From NCBI RefSeq assembly GCF_900163645.1, contig NZ_FUKM01000011.1, positions 1 to 64,000 on the forward strand: 64,000 bases of DNA, given 5' to 3'. The translations under genes and the position numbers were made by a program. The stretch comes from Halomonas citrativorans (GTDB taxonomy: Bacteria > Pseudomonadota > Gammaproteobacteria > Pseudomonadales > Halomonadaceae). The notes beneath the pieces were generated by a model. That model was not told where the DNA came from, did no database searches, and saw nothing but the letters and a program-made list of their open reading frames with translations. Below, one piece after another: positions 16,470-24,479 of this stretch. Position 1 is the stretch's first letter, and the number at the start of each line of letters is the position of its first letter.

Positions 16470-17936
16470 ATGAACGCACATTTAGACGCGTTAACGCCGC
16501 CTATCGTTTGGCGCCATTTTCGTACGCTGTGTAATACGCCGCGCCCTTCTGGCCAGGAAGCTGCGTTGGTCGCGATATTAGAAGCCTGGGCCGATGCTCA
16601 AGGGCTTGCTCACGACCGCGATGGTTTTGGCAATTTGCGCATTTGTAAGCCGGCATCACCTGGCTGCGAACACGCCCCAGGGGTTATTTTGCAGGGCCAT
16701 CTGGATATGGTGGCCCAGGCCAATGCTGACAGCGCCCATGATTTTTCGCGTGATCCAATAAGCACCTACGTCGCCGATGGTTGGCTGCATGCTGAGGGCA
16801 CAACGCTTGGGGCTGACAACGGAATGGGCGTGGCGGCTATTCTTGCCGTGCTTGAGGATGCTGAGCTTACCCATGGCCCGCTGGAAGCGCTGTTTACTCT
16901 GGAAGAAGAGACCTCAATGGGGGGCGCGCTGAACCTGGCAGAGAACTGGCTGAAAGGCTCATTGCTGCTTAACCTGGATAGTGAAGACCGTGGTGAAGTG
17001 TATATCGGCTGCGCGGGCGGTGGCGATGTGGTGGTGGATGCCCAGCTACCCAGTGCCAAGCTGCGCGACGATGAGCAACTGGTCGAGATTGCACTGACAG
17101 GCCTTAAAGGCGGCCATTCAGGCATGGATATCCACAAGCCGCTGGGCAATGCCAATCGCCTGCTGGTGCGTGCGCTGCGTACCCTTGAAGGGTTTGATGG
17201 GCGGCTGGTTAGCTACCACGGCGGTACGCTGCGTAATGCGATTCCTCGTGAAGCGTTTGCTCAGCTGGCCTTGCCCGCTGACGAAGTGGATGCCGCCTTC
17301 GACGCGCTAAAAGCGCTGGAAAGTACCCTACGTGCCGAGCTTGGCAGTGGCGATAGCGGTTTGGTGCTGACGGCAACGCGTGCGGTGAATAACGCGTCAG
17401 TAGACCCGCTAACCCTGGACGCCAGCGCCATGTTGGTGGCCGCGCTTCACGCAGCGCCCTGCGGCGTCGAGCGCATGAGCGCTGATGTGCCCGGTGTTGT
17501 TGAAACGTCCAATAATCTGGGCGTACTCAGCCTGAAAGAGGGGCGTTTGCATCTATGTGCGCTGGTGCGTTCCTTGCATGATACCGCAATGATCGCTTTG
17601 GCCGACCGTTTTGAGGCACTGTTTGGGTTGATGGGCGCACGTGTCCGTGTCGAGAATAGCTACCCCGGTTGGGCGCCGAATCCTGGCAGTGCGCTGTTAG
17701 CGATTTTTAACAAACGCCATGCCGCGCTGTTTGAGAAAGAACCCGCTGTTAAGGTCATTCATGCGGGGCTTGAGTGCGGCATTCTGGGCAGTAAATATCC
17801 CCACCTGGATATGATCTCGTTTGGCCCGCTGATTCGTGGGGCTCACTCCCCGGATGAGCGGGTGGAGCTTGCATCGGTCGATGAGTTCTGGCGTATGCTG
17901 CGCGCGTTGATGGAAGACCTCGCTCAGAAAGGCTAG
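16470..17936 (+). CDS. pepD: Aminoacyl-histidine dipeptidase (peptidase D)
   Basis: A 488-residue dinuclear zinc peptidase of the M20 family (PepD, Xaa-His dipeptidase) that hydrolyses dipeptides such as carnosine in the cytoplasm. The metal-site motifs are present in order: ILQGHLDMVAQ, LGADNGMGVAA, FTLEEETSMGG with the catalytic glutamate pair, and LNLDSEDRGEVYIGCAGG. A lid domain occupies roughly residues 190-390 and the last histidine ligand lies in PLIRGAHSPDERV. Length matches E. coli PepD (485). A strong terminator follows. Confidence 0.95.
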   Translation: MNAHLDALTPPIVWRHFRTLCNTPRPSGQEAALVAILEAWADAQGLAHDRDGFGNLRICKPASPGCEHAPGVILQGHLDMVAQANADSAHDFSRDPISTYVADGWLHAEGTTLGADNGMGVAAILAVLEDAELTHGPLEALFTLEEETSMGGALNLAENWLKGSLLLNLDSEDRGEVYIGCAGGGDVVVDAQLPSAKLRDDEQLVEIALTGLKGGHSGMDIHKPLGNANRLLVRALRTLEGFDGRLVSYHGGTLRNAIPREAFAQLALPADEVDAAFDALKALESTLRAELGSGDSGLVLTATRAVNNASVDPLTLDASAMLVAALHAAPCGVERMSADVPGVVETSNNLGVLSLKEGRLHLCALVRSLHDTAMIALADRFEALFGLMGARVRVENSYPGWAPNPGSALLAIFNKRHAALFEKEPAVKVIHAGLECGILGSKYPHLDMISFGPLIRGAHSPDERVELASVDEFWRMLRALMEDLAQKG

Positions 17937-17948
17937 TCTCAGCTAAAC

Positions 17949-17977
17949 AAAAACGGCACCGCGAGGGTGCCGTTTTT
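17949..17977. terminator. Terminator between pepD and dps
   Basis: AAAAACGGCACC, five-base loop GCGAG, then the exact complement ending in TTTTT. A 12-bp perfect stem usable in both directions between convergent genes. Confidence 0.92.
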
Positions 17978-18003
17978 GCATCTATCGCTAAGAAGAGCGC
18001 TTA

Positions 18004-18480
18004 TCACTTACCGAGATAGGCGTTCAGCATCCAGATGGTTTTTTCCTGCTCGCGAATGTAGTCGCTGGCTAGTGAGGCTGTCCCTTCATCATCAGCGTCA
18101 GAGGCGAGTGAGAGCACGTCACGCTGTAGCTCAATCAGAGTTTGATAGCCCTTGATAATGCCGTTAACGCAGGCTTTACCGTCGTGTACGTCTTTATCTT
18201 CCTGAATATGCGAAAGCGTGGCGTAGTCACTGTAGGCATGTACCGGCTTGTGACTCAGGGTGAGGATACGCTCGGCGACTTCATCTACCTTGGTCAGTAG
18301 GTCCGTGTAAAACTCTTCAAACTTGGCGTGCAGTTCAAAAAAGTCGCTACCCTTCACGTTCCAGTGGTAGCCGCGCACGTTCATGTAAAAAATCTGATAG
18401 TTCGCCAGCAGGTGGTTGAGTTTCTCGGCAAGCTGGCTGGCACTGCCTTCATGAAGGCCGATGCTATTGGTATCGGTCAT
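18004..18480 (-). CDS. dps: DNA starvation/stationary-phase protection protein Dps
   Basis: A 158-residue ferritin-like protein that forms a 12-subunit shell, oxidises Fe2+ with peroxide and protects DNA. The inter-subunit ferroxidase site is recognisable in NVRGYHWNVKGSDFFELHAKFEEFYTDL (histidine, histidine, aspartate/glutamate positions at about 36-65). The N-terminal tail has no lysine-rich stretch, so direct DNA binding as in E. coli Dps is uncertain. Two adjacent palindromes at 18499-18530 lie just upstream of the start and may be involved in control. Confidence 0.93.
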   Translation of the reverse strand: MTDTNSIGLHEGSASQLAEKLNHLLANYQIFYMNVRGYHWNVKGSDFFELHAKFEEFYTDLLTKVDEVAERILTLSHKPVHAYSDYATLSHIQEDKDVHDGKACVNGIIKGYQTLIELQRDVLSLASDADDEGTASLASDYIREQEKTIWMLNAYLGK

Positions 18481-18498
18481 GCTGTCTCTCCTTGTTGG

Positions 18499-18530
18499 AG
18501 CCGTGTAGCACGGCTATCAAATCGTTTGAT
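18499..18530. promoter_or_regulatory. Twin palindromes upstream of dps
   Basis: AGCCGTG-TAG-CACGGCT (18499-18515) is followed directly by ATCAAA-TCG-TTTGAT (18516-18530). Both are perfect inverted repeats with three-base centres, starting 19 bases upstream of the dps start codon. The first could form a hairpin in the dps leader; the second looks like an operator for a dimeric regulator. Confidence 0.45.
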
Positions 18531-18713
18531 TAGCATAAAACGCTGCTGGAACATTGCAAAACAGGTTTTTTGCATCGTACTCATAGCGTTATGACATTAC
18601 CGTGACGGCAACACCGCCCGGTTTTAATAACTGGATCTTAAAACGGACCATGTATCGACGTGGTTTTCACGAATGCTGCCTACCAATAGTAATGCTGCCG
18701 TTCGAGATGTTTT

Positions 18714-19853
18714 TCAAGGGGCCGCCGGGGTTAACCATAAACGAATAATTGTTTCACAGCGTGCCGCCAGCAACTCGGCTGTTCTGGGTAACGCCTGTTC
18801 CAGCGTCATGGGGCCATCGGCCAAGGCAAAGGCCGCGGTTACACCTTCATCAAGACAGGCTTGCCAGCCATCGCCCAGGCTGCCCGCTAAAATAACCACT
18901 GGTTTACCCAAGCGCTTGGCCGCACGGGAAACGCCAATAGGTGTTTTACCCGACATGCTTTGCCCATCCAGCCGCCCCTCACCGGTAATGACCAGGTCGG
19001 CGTTATTGAGCAGGGTGGGCATCTTCGCGTGCTGCATAATCAGCTCGATGCCCGGTTTTAGCGTCGCGTTAAGAAACGCGCTGGCTGCAAACCCCATTCC
19101 GCCTGCGGCACCTGCGCCGGGTAGGTCTCGGTAGTCATGCGCCAACGTGCTGGCGCAAATATCGGCAAAGCGGCCCAGCGCTTGGTCAAGCTGAGCTACC
19201 TCTTCAGGGGAGGCGCCTTTTTGAGGGCCAAATACCGCACTGGCGCCCCGCTCACCCAGCAGCGGGTTATCCACATCTACCGCTGCTTCCACGTTGAGTG
19301 ATGCCAGACGTGGGTCCAGTCCGGAAATATCCAGCGATTCAAGGCCTGCAAGCGCAGCACCGCCTGGCGCAAGTGGCTTGCCATGTGCATCCTGAAGCCT
19401 GGCGCCCAAGGCTTGTAGCATGCCAGCGCCGCCATCGTTGGTGGCGCTTCCTCCCAGCAGTAGCAGTACGTTTTCGGCGCCCTGGTTAAGCGCTGCGAGA
19501 AATAACTCGCCTACCCCAAAGGTGGAGGTTTGTAGCGCGTTGCGCTCTTGAGGGCTTAAGTGTTGTAATCCGCTGGCTTCTGCCAGTTCGATAAACGCGG
19601 TACGCTGTTCGCTAAGCCAACCCCAGGCAGCATCACGGGGTCGACCAAGTGCATCGTGAACCGTTTGATAGCACCGCTTGGCACCGGTTGCGGCAATTAA
19701 TGCATCCAGGCTTCCTTCGCCACCATCAGCCAACGGGCAGCAGTGTGTTTGCGCGTCGGGGACCGCACTACGTACGCCTTTAGCCATCGCCTTGGCTGCT
19801 AATTCAGCGCTTAGGGCGTCTTTAAAACTATCGGGGCAAAGCAGGATATTCAT
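18714..19853 (-). CDS. Glycerate kinase
   Basis: A 379-residue kinase of the GarK/GlxK family that phosphorylates D-glycerate (usually to 2-phosphoglycerate) in glyoxylate or sugar-acid breakdown. Hallmarks are the N-terminal CPDSFKDALSA, the DGGEGSLDAL segment, LLLGGSATNDGGAGMLQALG in the middle, and VITGEGRLDGQSMSGKTPIGV near residue 290. The start at 19853 gives this canonical N-terminus and has a GGAGA site; an upstream extension would overlap the divergent lipoprotein gene. The neighbours give no pathway context. Confidence 0.93.
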   Translation of the reverse strand: MNILLCPDSFKDALSAELAAKAMAKGVRSAVPDAQTHCCPLADGGEGSLDALIAATGAKRCYQTVHDALGRPRDAAWGWLSEQRTAFIELAEASGLQHLSPQERNALQTSTFGVGELFLAALNQGAENVLLLLGGSATNDGGAGMLQALGARLQDAHGKPLAPGGAALAGLESLDISGLDPRLASLNVEAAVDVDNPLLGERGASAVFGPQKGASPEEVAQLDQALGRFADICASTLAHDYRDLPGAGAAGGMGFAASAFLNATLKPGIELIMQHAKMPTLLNNADLVITGEGRLDGQSMSGKTPIGVSRAAKRLGKPVVILAGSLGDGWQACLDEGVTAAFALADGPMTLEQALPRTAELLAARCETIIRLWLTPAAP

Positions 19854-19974
19854 CGCACAATCTCCGCAAATGACGGTCTCTAATCTATTGTAATGATGAG
19901 AGGAGCTTAACGCGCTGCTTGCTGATAGACCAGTTGCTGATAGACCCGTTGTGATCATCGCTCGAGGATCTAAC

Positions 19975-20535
19975 ATGAAGTCGATACCGATTAGCTTAAC
20001 CTGCCTGCTGGCGTTGGCTGGCTGCCAGGTGACGCCAGACCGTCTGCCCCAGGCTGAGCCTGCCCCCTCAGCGGCCTGCTATTTTTCTAACAGTGCTGAA
20101 AGAGACTCCCAAGAAGTGCTTCGCCAAAGCGTTGCGCTGCTTACCGAATCGGGATTTGAACTGAATTCGACGGATGCGGCGTTAGGCCTGGTCAGCGCTA
20201 GCCGCACCCAAGCGCTGCGTGGCTATTACGATCCTTATGATAACGCCTACGGTTATGGTCGCGGCATACGTGCCTTCGGCGGGTTCGGGATTGGAGGTGG
20301 TGGCGGTATCGGCATTGGAATGGGCTTTGGGGGCGGGCTTCAACAGCAGCCAGTCGAGGTCGAACGTGTCTCGTTACTGATCCACGACGACCATATTCGC
20401 ATTTCGCGCGATATCCGCCGCTTCGACCATCTGGGCGATATGCGGGAGTCGTACAGTGCGAGCAACGATGATTTTTGTCAGCGCTTTCAAACGGCGCTTG
20501 AGCAATACAGGGTGCCAGCCGGGAGAGGGTTATGA
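19975..20535 (+). CDS. Glycine-rich lipoprotein of unknown function
   Basis: A 186-residue predicted lipoprotein. The signal peptide ends in a clear lipobox (LALAGC, cysteine at about residue 18). After a proline-rich linker, residues 30-75 resemble the start of small envelope proteins with a repeated alpha/beta unit (SVALLTESGFELNSTDAALGLVSASR). A glycine-rich stretch at about residues 100-125 precedes a second conserved-looking part (VERVSLLIHDDHIRISRDIRR). Start chosen at 19975 for the GAGG site. It overlaps the next lipoprotein gene by four bases. No function is claimed. Confidence 0.75.
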   Translation: MKSIPISLTCLLALAGCQVTPDRLPQAEPAPSAACYFSNSAERDSQEVLRQSVALLTESGFELNSTDAALGLVSASRTQALRGYYDPYDNAYGYGRGIRAFGGFGIGGGGGIGIGMGFGGGLQQQPVEVERVSLLIHDDHIRISRDIRRFDHLGDMRESYSASNDDFCQRFQTALEQYRVPAGRGL

Positions 20536-20906
20536 GGCGAGGCCGTTGGGATATCAGGTGGGTAGGCGTGATGCTTTTGGGTGCATGGCTTACCGGCTGT
20601 GCAACGACGTCGCCCTCTGTCCCGCGTGAGCTTGTTTATCCAACCTCTGTCGATACGACGTTTCGAAGCGCTGTCGAGCTGATGATGAAGCAAGGATATG
20701 TGATACGCCACGCCGATTTGTCCCTGGGGCGTGCAGAAGCCTCGCTAGCCCGCTGGCCTGAATACCGTTTGCAGCTGCAGGTGAGTGAAGCGGGGAGTGG
20801 TAGCCAAGTGAGTGTCATGGCCTGGCGTGGCAATCAACCATTGGCACCTTATTTATTGGATCCGTGGCTAGTGGACTTACAAGCAACGTTGGGATTAGCA
20901 CCGTGA
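20532..20906 (+). CDS. Small lipoprotein of unknown function
   Basis: A 124-residue predicted lipoprotein with lipobox LTGC at about residues 20-23. The mature part (VDTTFRSAVELMMKQGYVIRHADLSLGRAEASL) shares the pattern of the repeat in the preceding lipoprotein: a helix, then G-(Y/F)-x-hydrophobic, then LG-x-(V/A)-x-AS. The two genes may therefore be paralogous units. The start overlaps the previous stop (ATGA), and its own stop overlaps a GTG start of the DUF1007 gene (GTGA), so three genes are translationally coupled. Confidence 0.72.
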   Translation: MRRGRWDIRWVGVMLLGAWLTGCATTSPSVPRELVYPTSVDTTFRSAVELMMKQGYVIRHADLSLGRAEASLARWPEYRLQLQVSEAGSGSQVSVMAWRGNQPLAPYLLDPWLVDLQATLGLAP

Positions 20907-21592
20907 AGCAGTGTTGTGATCAAAGAGTAAGTACTTTTTATAGCGGCAAATGTTGGACGCTGGGCGCTGGATTGGTCGGCTTGCTGATGAGCCCGCTTGC
21001 AACCGCACATCCGCATGGCTGGATTGATTTCAGTATCCGGGTCATGACTGACGAGGAGGGCGTTGTGCGTGGGTTGCATCACGCATGGCGGATGGACCCT
21101 TTTTATAGCCTGGTGGTGTTTGAAGAGCTCCAGCATGTGGATGGCGTTAGCCTGGAAGTTGGGCTTGACCGATTAGGCACTGAAATACGCAATAATCTTG
21201 CGGGTCAGCACTACTTTACAGACGTTCGCCTGGATGGCGAGCCGCTGGCATTGGGTGAGGTAACCGAATACACGGCCATGGAACATGACGGGCGGCTTAA
21301 TTTTACGTTTATCCTCCCGCTACAAACGCCGCAACCCTTGGCGGGTCATGTGCTTGATTATCAAATATACGATCCAACGTATTATATCGAGATGGTTCAT
21401 GAGTCAGACAATAATCAGCCTAAAGACGACGCCTTGGTGCTGCACGGGGAACCTGCCTGCGAGCTAAGCATCTTAATCGCCGAACCTGACCCTGAGCTGG
21501 TCCTGCAAGCTGCTCTGCTGGACCAAGATGAGGAAGCCGAACCAGGTCTTGGACGATTTTTTGCCGAAACAGGGCGTGTTGATTGCCGCTAA
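20903..21592 (+). CDS. DUF1007-family periplasmic protein
   Basis: A 229-residue exported protein of the DUF1007 family, usually encoded beside NicO-type nickel/cobalt or zinc permeases. A hydrophobic segment ending SPLATA acts as signal peptide, and the mature chain begins HPHGWIDFSIRV, the histidine-rich start typical of the family and a plausible metal ligand. YQIYDPTYYIEM is another family block. The GTG at 20903 overlaps the previous stop by two bases and is preferred to an upstream GTG at 20864. The NicO permease starts 55 bases downstream. Confidence 0.85.
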   Translation: MKQCCDQRVSTFYSGKCWTLGAGLVGLLMSPLATAHPHGWIDFSIRVMTDEEGVVRGLHHAWRMDPFYSLVVFEELQHVDGVSLEVGLDRLGTEIRNNLAGQHYFTDVRLDGEPLALGEVTEYTAMEHDGRLNFTFILPLQTPQPLAGHVLDYQIYDPTYYIEMVHESDNNQPKDDALVLHGEPACELSILIAEPDPELVLQAALLDQDEEAEPGLGRFFAETGRVDCR

Positions 21593-21647
21593 TCACAAGC
21601 CGCAGACCCGACGAATTCTATGAATGTATGAAATAAGGTAGTGCTTT

Positions 21648-22682
21648 ATGCGATCACTCGTTATGCGCAGGCCCATTATGCTGATTGCGCTATTAGCACT
21701 TGCTGCCGGGGCAGTGATATTTCTATGGGAAGGGGGATTACAGAGCACAAGCTACCAGATGCTGGCTTGGCAGCGGAGCTTTAACCGCTCGCTCACGCTG
21801 GCGATTACCGAGCTTGCCCGCGAACCTTCTCAAGCCACCTGGTGGGTATTATTGAGCGTCAGTTTTGGTTACGGCGTTTTTCACGCGGCAGGGCCAGGGC
21901 ACGGGAAAGCGGTGCTGGCAACGTATCTGGCCTCTCATGGTGGCGCCGTGCGGCGAGCATTAGGGCTTTCGTTTGCCGCGTCTCTGTTGCAAGGCGTGAC
22001 TGCCATCGTCATGGTGGCCATTCTGGTGCACGGCCTGGGGTGGCTAACGCGTCAGGCCATGGGCAGTGTTGTTTGGGTTGAGCAGGCCAGTTTTTTACTC
22101 ATAACGCTATTGGGTATTTGGCTATGCGTTCGGGCTTACAAGCAGCTGCGCCGCGCTTATCAGCCTATTGCGTTTTATCCGGTTCAGCACGACCACGGCA
22201 ATGGCCATAGCCATCATCTCAATCACGACCACAGTCATGGCCACCACCACTGCTGTGGCGGCGCGCATCATATTGAACCCGAGCAGGCGTTGGATTGGCG
22301 TACAGCCATCATGACGGTCGGCGCGATTGGTATGCGTCCTTGCAGTGGCGCGGTACTTTTACTCGGCGCCGCCAGCCTATTGGGGCAATTTTATATTGGC
22401 GTTTTATCGGTACTGGCCATGTCGCTGGGTACAGGAATTACGGTGTCGGCGCTGGCGCTTGCCAGCGTGTTTGCACGCCGCTGGGCAACGCGGCGTTTAG
22501 CCAGGCAGCAGCACGCTTCTCAGTCGGCGCATAAAGCGGTGGGTTGGGCGGCGCTGGCCGGCGGCATGTTGATTGTTCTATTGGGCGTTATGCTTGTCAC
22601 AACGAGTGTTTCTCAACCCGCCGGGGCGCCCTTGCTTGGCGAGCCGCCCGCAAGGCAAAGCAGCCCGCTTTTAAGGCCCTGA
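21648..22682 (+). CDS. NicO/RcnA-like nickel/cobalt-type permease
   Basis: A 344-residue inner-membrane protein with about six to seven hydrophobic segments. The first cytoplasmic-side motif GVFHAAGPGHGKAVLATYL and the later GAIGMRPCSGAVLLLG are characteristic of the NicO superfamily (RcnA, NrsH). Between them lies a loop very rich in histidine (HDHGNGHSHH, HDHSHGHHHCCGGAHH, about residues 180-205), a metal-capture segment. Direction of transport and metal (nickel, cobalt or zinc) cannot be told. The DUF1007 partner directly precedes it. Confidence 0.88.
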   Translation: MRSLVMRRPIMLIALLALAAGAVIFLWEGGLQSTSYQMLAWQRSFNRSLTLAITELAREPSQATWWVLLSVSFGYGVFHAAGPGHGKAVLATYLASHGGAVRRALGLSFAASLLQGVTAIVMVAILVHGLGWLTRQAMGSVVWVEQASFLLITLLGIWLCVRAYKQLRRAYQPIAFYPVQHDHGNGHSHHLNHDHSHGHHHCCGGAHHIEPEQALDWRTAIMTVGAIGMRPCSGAVLLLGAASLLGQFYIGVLSVLAMSLGTGITVSALALASVFARRWATRRLARQQHASQSAHKAVGWAALAGGMLIVLLGVMLVTTSVSQPAGAPLLGEPPARQSSPLLRP

Positions 22683-22688
22683 CAGCAA

Positions 22689-23108
22689 CTAAGCGTTTAA
22701 GCGGTCAATATGCGCAATAAGTTGATCGCGCAGGTCGGCAAGTGGCTCCAACTCATACGGTTCGGCGCTGCCATTGCCCCATACCGGCGCAGGCCAAGTG
22801 GCATCAGCCTGGTGGCGCACGACCACATGGATATGCAGCTGCTTGACGACGTTGCCTAAGGTGGCGATATTCAGTTTATCGCCTTCGAAGAGGGTTTTCA
22901 TCACGCTGCCCAGTTGGGTTGCTTCCTGCCATAGCTGGGCCTGGTCAGTCTCGGAAAGCTCAAATACTTCGCTGATATTATTCAGCCGGGGCACCAGAAT
23001 CACCCAAGGATAGCGCGCATCATTCATTAACAGCACACGACAAAGCGGCAGGTCGGCGATGGGGAAGGTGTCAGTATCCAGACGTTGGTCGAGAGTGAAA
23101 TCGTTCAA
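22689..23108 (-). CDS. HIT-family protein
   Basis: A 139-residue histidine-triad-superfamily protein, likely a nucleotide hydrolase or transferase. The family block LHIHVVVRHQADATWPAPVWG near residues 88-108 shows H-x-H but arginine-containing sequence instead of the third histidine of the classical HxHxHxx motif; this form recurs, from memory, in a proteobacterial HIT subgroup. NDARYPWVILVPR and the N-terminal part fit. It ends six bases from the convergent permease gene. Confidence 0.85.
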   Translation of the reverse strand: MNDFTLDQRLDTDTFPIADLPLCRVLLMNDARYPWVILVPRLNNISEVFELSETDQAQLWQEATQLGSVMKTLFEGDKLNIATLGNVVKQLHIHVVVRHQADATWPAPVWGNGSAEPYELEPLADLRDQLIAHIDRLNA

Positions 23109-23202
23109 AGGGCGCGCTCCAGGTAGTCTTCAGTGGTGTATATGATAGCCGATGCTTTGGGTAGATGACGCGGTGTAGGGAGCAACCTTCGGGAAAACAG
23201 GC

Positions 23203-23260
23203 GAAAGTACCCAAACACTGTTACGCTGAAAGTACCCCTTGGAAATGGTAGGCGCTACCA
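23203..23260 (+). promoter_or_regulatory. Repeats upstream of the entericidin gene
   Basis: GAAAGTACCC occurs at 23203-23212 and again at 23228-23237 in the same orientation, 25 bases apart, followed by the palindrome TGGTAGGCGCTACCA at 23246-23260. They lie 37-95 bases before the start codon and are candidate control elements. Confidence 0.4.
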
Positions 23261-23296
23261 GAGGGGCTGTTGCTAGACACGTTAAGGAGAACTCAA

Positions 23297-23428
23297 ATGA
23301 AAAAGCTTTTAGCGACTGGTTTTATTCTACTTATGACAGCAGGCGCGTTGGCCGGTTGTAACACGGTGGCTGGCGCAGGCCAGGATGTAGAAAGAGGCGG
23401 CCAGGCCGTTCAGGACGCCGCAAGCTAA
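23297..23428 (+). CDS. Entericidin A/B-family small lipoprotein
   Basis: A 43-residue lipoprotein precursor. A lysine-starting signal peptide (MKKLLATGFILLMTAGALAG) ends in lipobox ALAGC, and the mature part NTVAGAGQDVERGGQAVQDAA is the amphipathic repeat typical of entericidins. In E. coli the related EcnA/EcnB are stress-regulated membrane lipoproteins once proposed as antidote and toxin. AAGGAGA lies at the right distance from the ATG at 23297. A hairpin terminator follows at 23456-23479. Confidence 0.88.
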   Translation: MKKLLATGFILLMTAGALAGCNTVAGAGQDVERGGQAVQDAAS

Positions 23429-23455
23429 GGTCCATGAACCCTTGACGATGTCGAA

Positions 23456-23485
23456 CGGGCTAGGCAATTGCCTGGCCCGCTTTGT
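23456..23485 (+). terminator. Terminator after the entericidin gene
   Basis: CGGGCTAGGC-AATT-GCCTGGCCCG (one G-T pair) followed by CTTTGTGTTT. Thirty bases after the stop codon. Confidence 0.7.
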
Positions 23486-23523
23486 GTTTGGCCTGCATGT
23501 TAATAATCATTTGGGGTAGGTTT

Positions 23524-23877
23524 ATGAATACGTGGCGATCCATTTCTGGGTTTCAGTACGTGAAATTATTAGCCGCCAGCGGCGGCATTATTCTGCTTTC
23601 TGCATGCGCTACCGGTTCTGACGCGGCTAGAACGTCGGGTTCGGGTGATCAAAATGGCCAGCCGATACCCATGGACAGCTGCGATACCGCCTCAATTCGA
23701 TACGCTATAGGCGAGGCGTTCGATGAAGCGAACGTTTCGCAGTTGCAAAGCGAAAGTCAGTCGCGCCAGGTACGCGTGCTACGTCCAGGCGATGTGGCCA
23801 CTATGGACCACCGACCGGACCGCTTGAATATCCATGTTGATAGTAATGAAACGGTCGAAGCTTTACGCTGCGGTTAA
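23524..23877 (+). CDS. I78-family peptidase-inhibitor-like lipoprotein
   Basis: A 117-residue predicted lipoprotein with lipobox LLSAC near residue 25. The mature domain has the layout of the I78 (potato-inhibitor-I-like) family: a cysteine early in the domain (MDSCD), VRVLRPGDVATMDHRPDRLNIHVD and a terminal cysteine (EALRCG) that could bond to the first. In this family the loop around the RPGD/DHRPDRLN region is the protease-binding part. ATG at 23524 is chosen for the GGGTAGG site. The last four bases overlap the convergent LysE gene. Confidence 0.8.
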   Translation: MNTWRSISGFQYVKLLAASGGIILLSACATGSDAARTSGSGDQNGQPIPMDSCDTASIRYAIGEAFDEANVSQLQSESQSRQVRVLRPGDVATMDHRPDRLNIHVDSNETVEALRCG

Positions 23878-24479
23878 CGCAATATCAGCACTACACAAGC
23901 GGCGGTGAGCACTCCCATGGTGACGTTAAATATTCGCCAGGCACCGTCGCTTTTAATCCAATGACCGATCGCTATGCCAAACCCCGCCCATAGCGCCAAA
24001 CAGGGGAAGGCAACCAGCTCTACAAAGCCCACCAGGATTAACGCGTTTGCAACGGTTGAACCTTGATCAGGAATAAACCCCGCGATTAACGCAAGCCCCA
24101 TGACCCACGCCTTGGGATTGGCAAATTGAAACGCGGCGGCCTGCCAGAAGGTAAGGGGTACGCTGTGTGCCTTGCTCTTTAAATCAGGCGGTGGCGCGCT
24201 GGCAATTTTCCATGCGAGGTAGAGCAAGTAAGCACTGCCTAACCAGCGCAGGGCTAATTGTAGGGAAGGATAGCGCTCAAACAGCACGCCTAGCCCCAAA
24301 GCAATACCGAAAAACAGCAAAAAGCAGCCGCCGACAATACCCACCATATGCGGCAGCGTGCGCTTAAAGCCAAAGTTGGCGCCTGACGCGGTTAACATAA
24401 TGTTATTAGGGCCGGGCGTCAGGGTCATCGACATCATGTAAAGGGCGGCTGGCCCAAGAATAACCCACTGACTATTCAT
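23874..24479 (-). CDS. LysE-family amino-acid exporter
   Basis: A 201-residue inner-membrane protein with about six hydrophobic segments. The N-terminal MSMTLTPGPNNIMLTASGANFGF is the signature of the LysE/RhtB superfamily, and FQFANPKAWVMGLALIAGF is a second family block. The substrate is an amino acid or derivative, not determinable here. The start overlaps the end of the ion-transporter-like gene by eight bases, so the two form one transcript. Confidence 0.9.
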   Translation of the reverse strand: MNSQWVILGPAALYMMSMTLTPGPNNIMLTASGANFGFKRTLPHMVGIVGGCFLLFFGIALGLGVLFERYPSLQLALRWLGSAYLLYLAWKIASAPPPDLKSKAHSVPLTFWQAAAFQFANPKAWVMGLALIAGFIPDQGSTVANALILVGFVELVAFPCLALWAGFGIAIGHWIKSDGAWRIFNVTMGVLTAACVVLILR

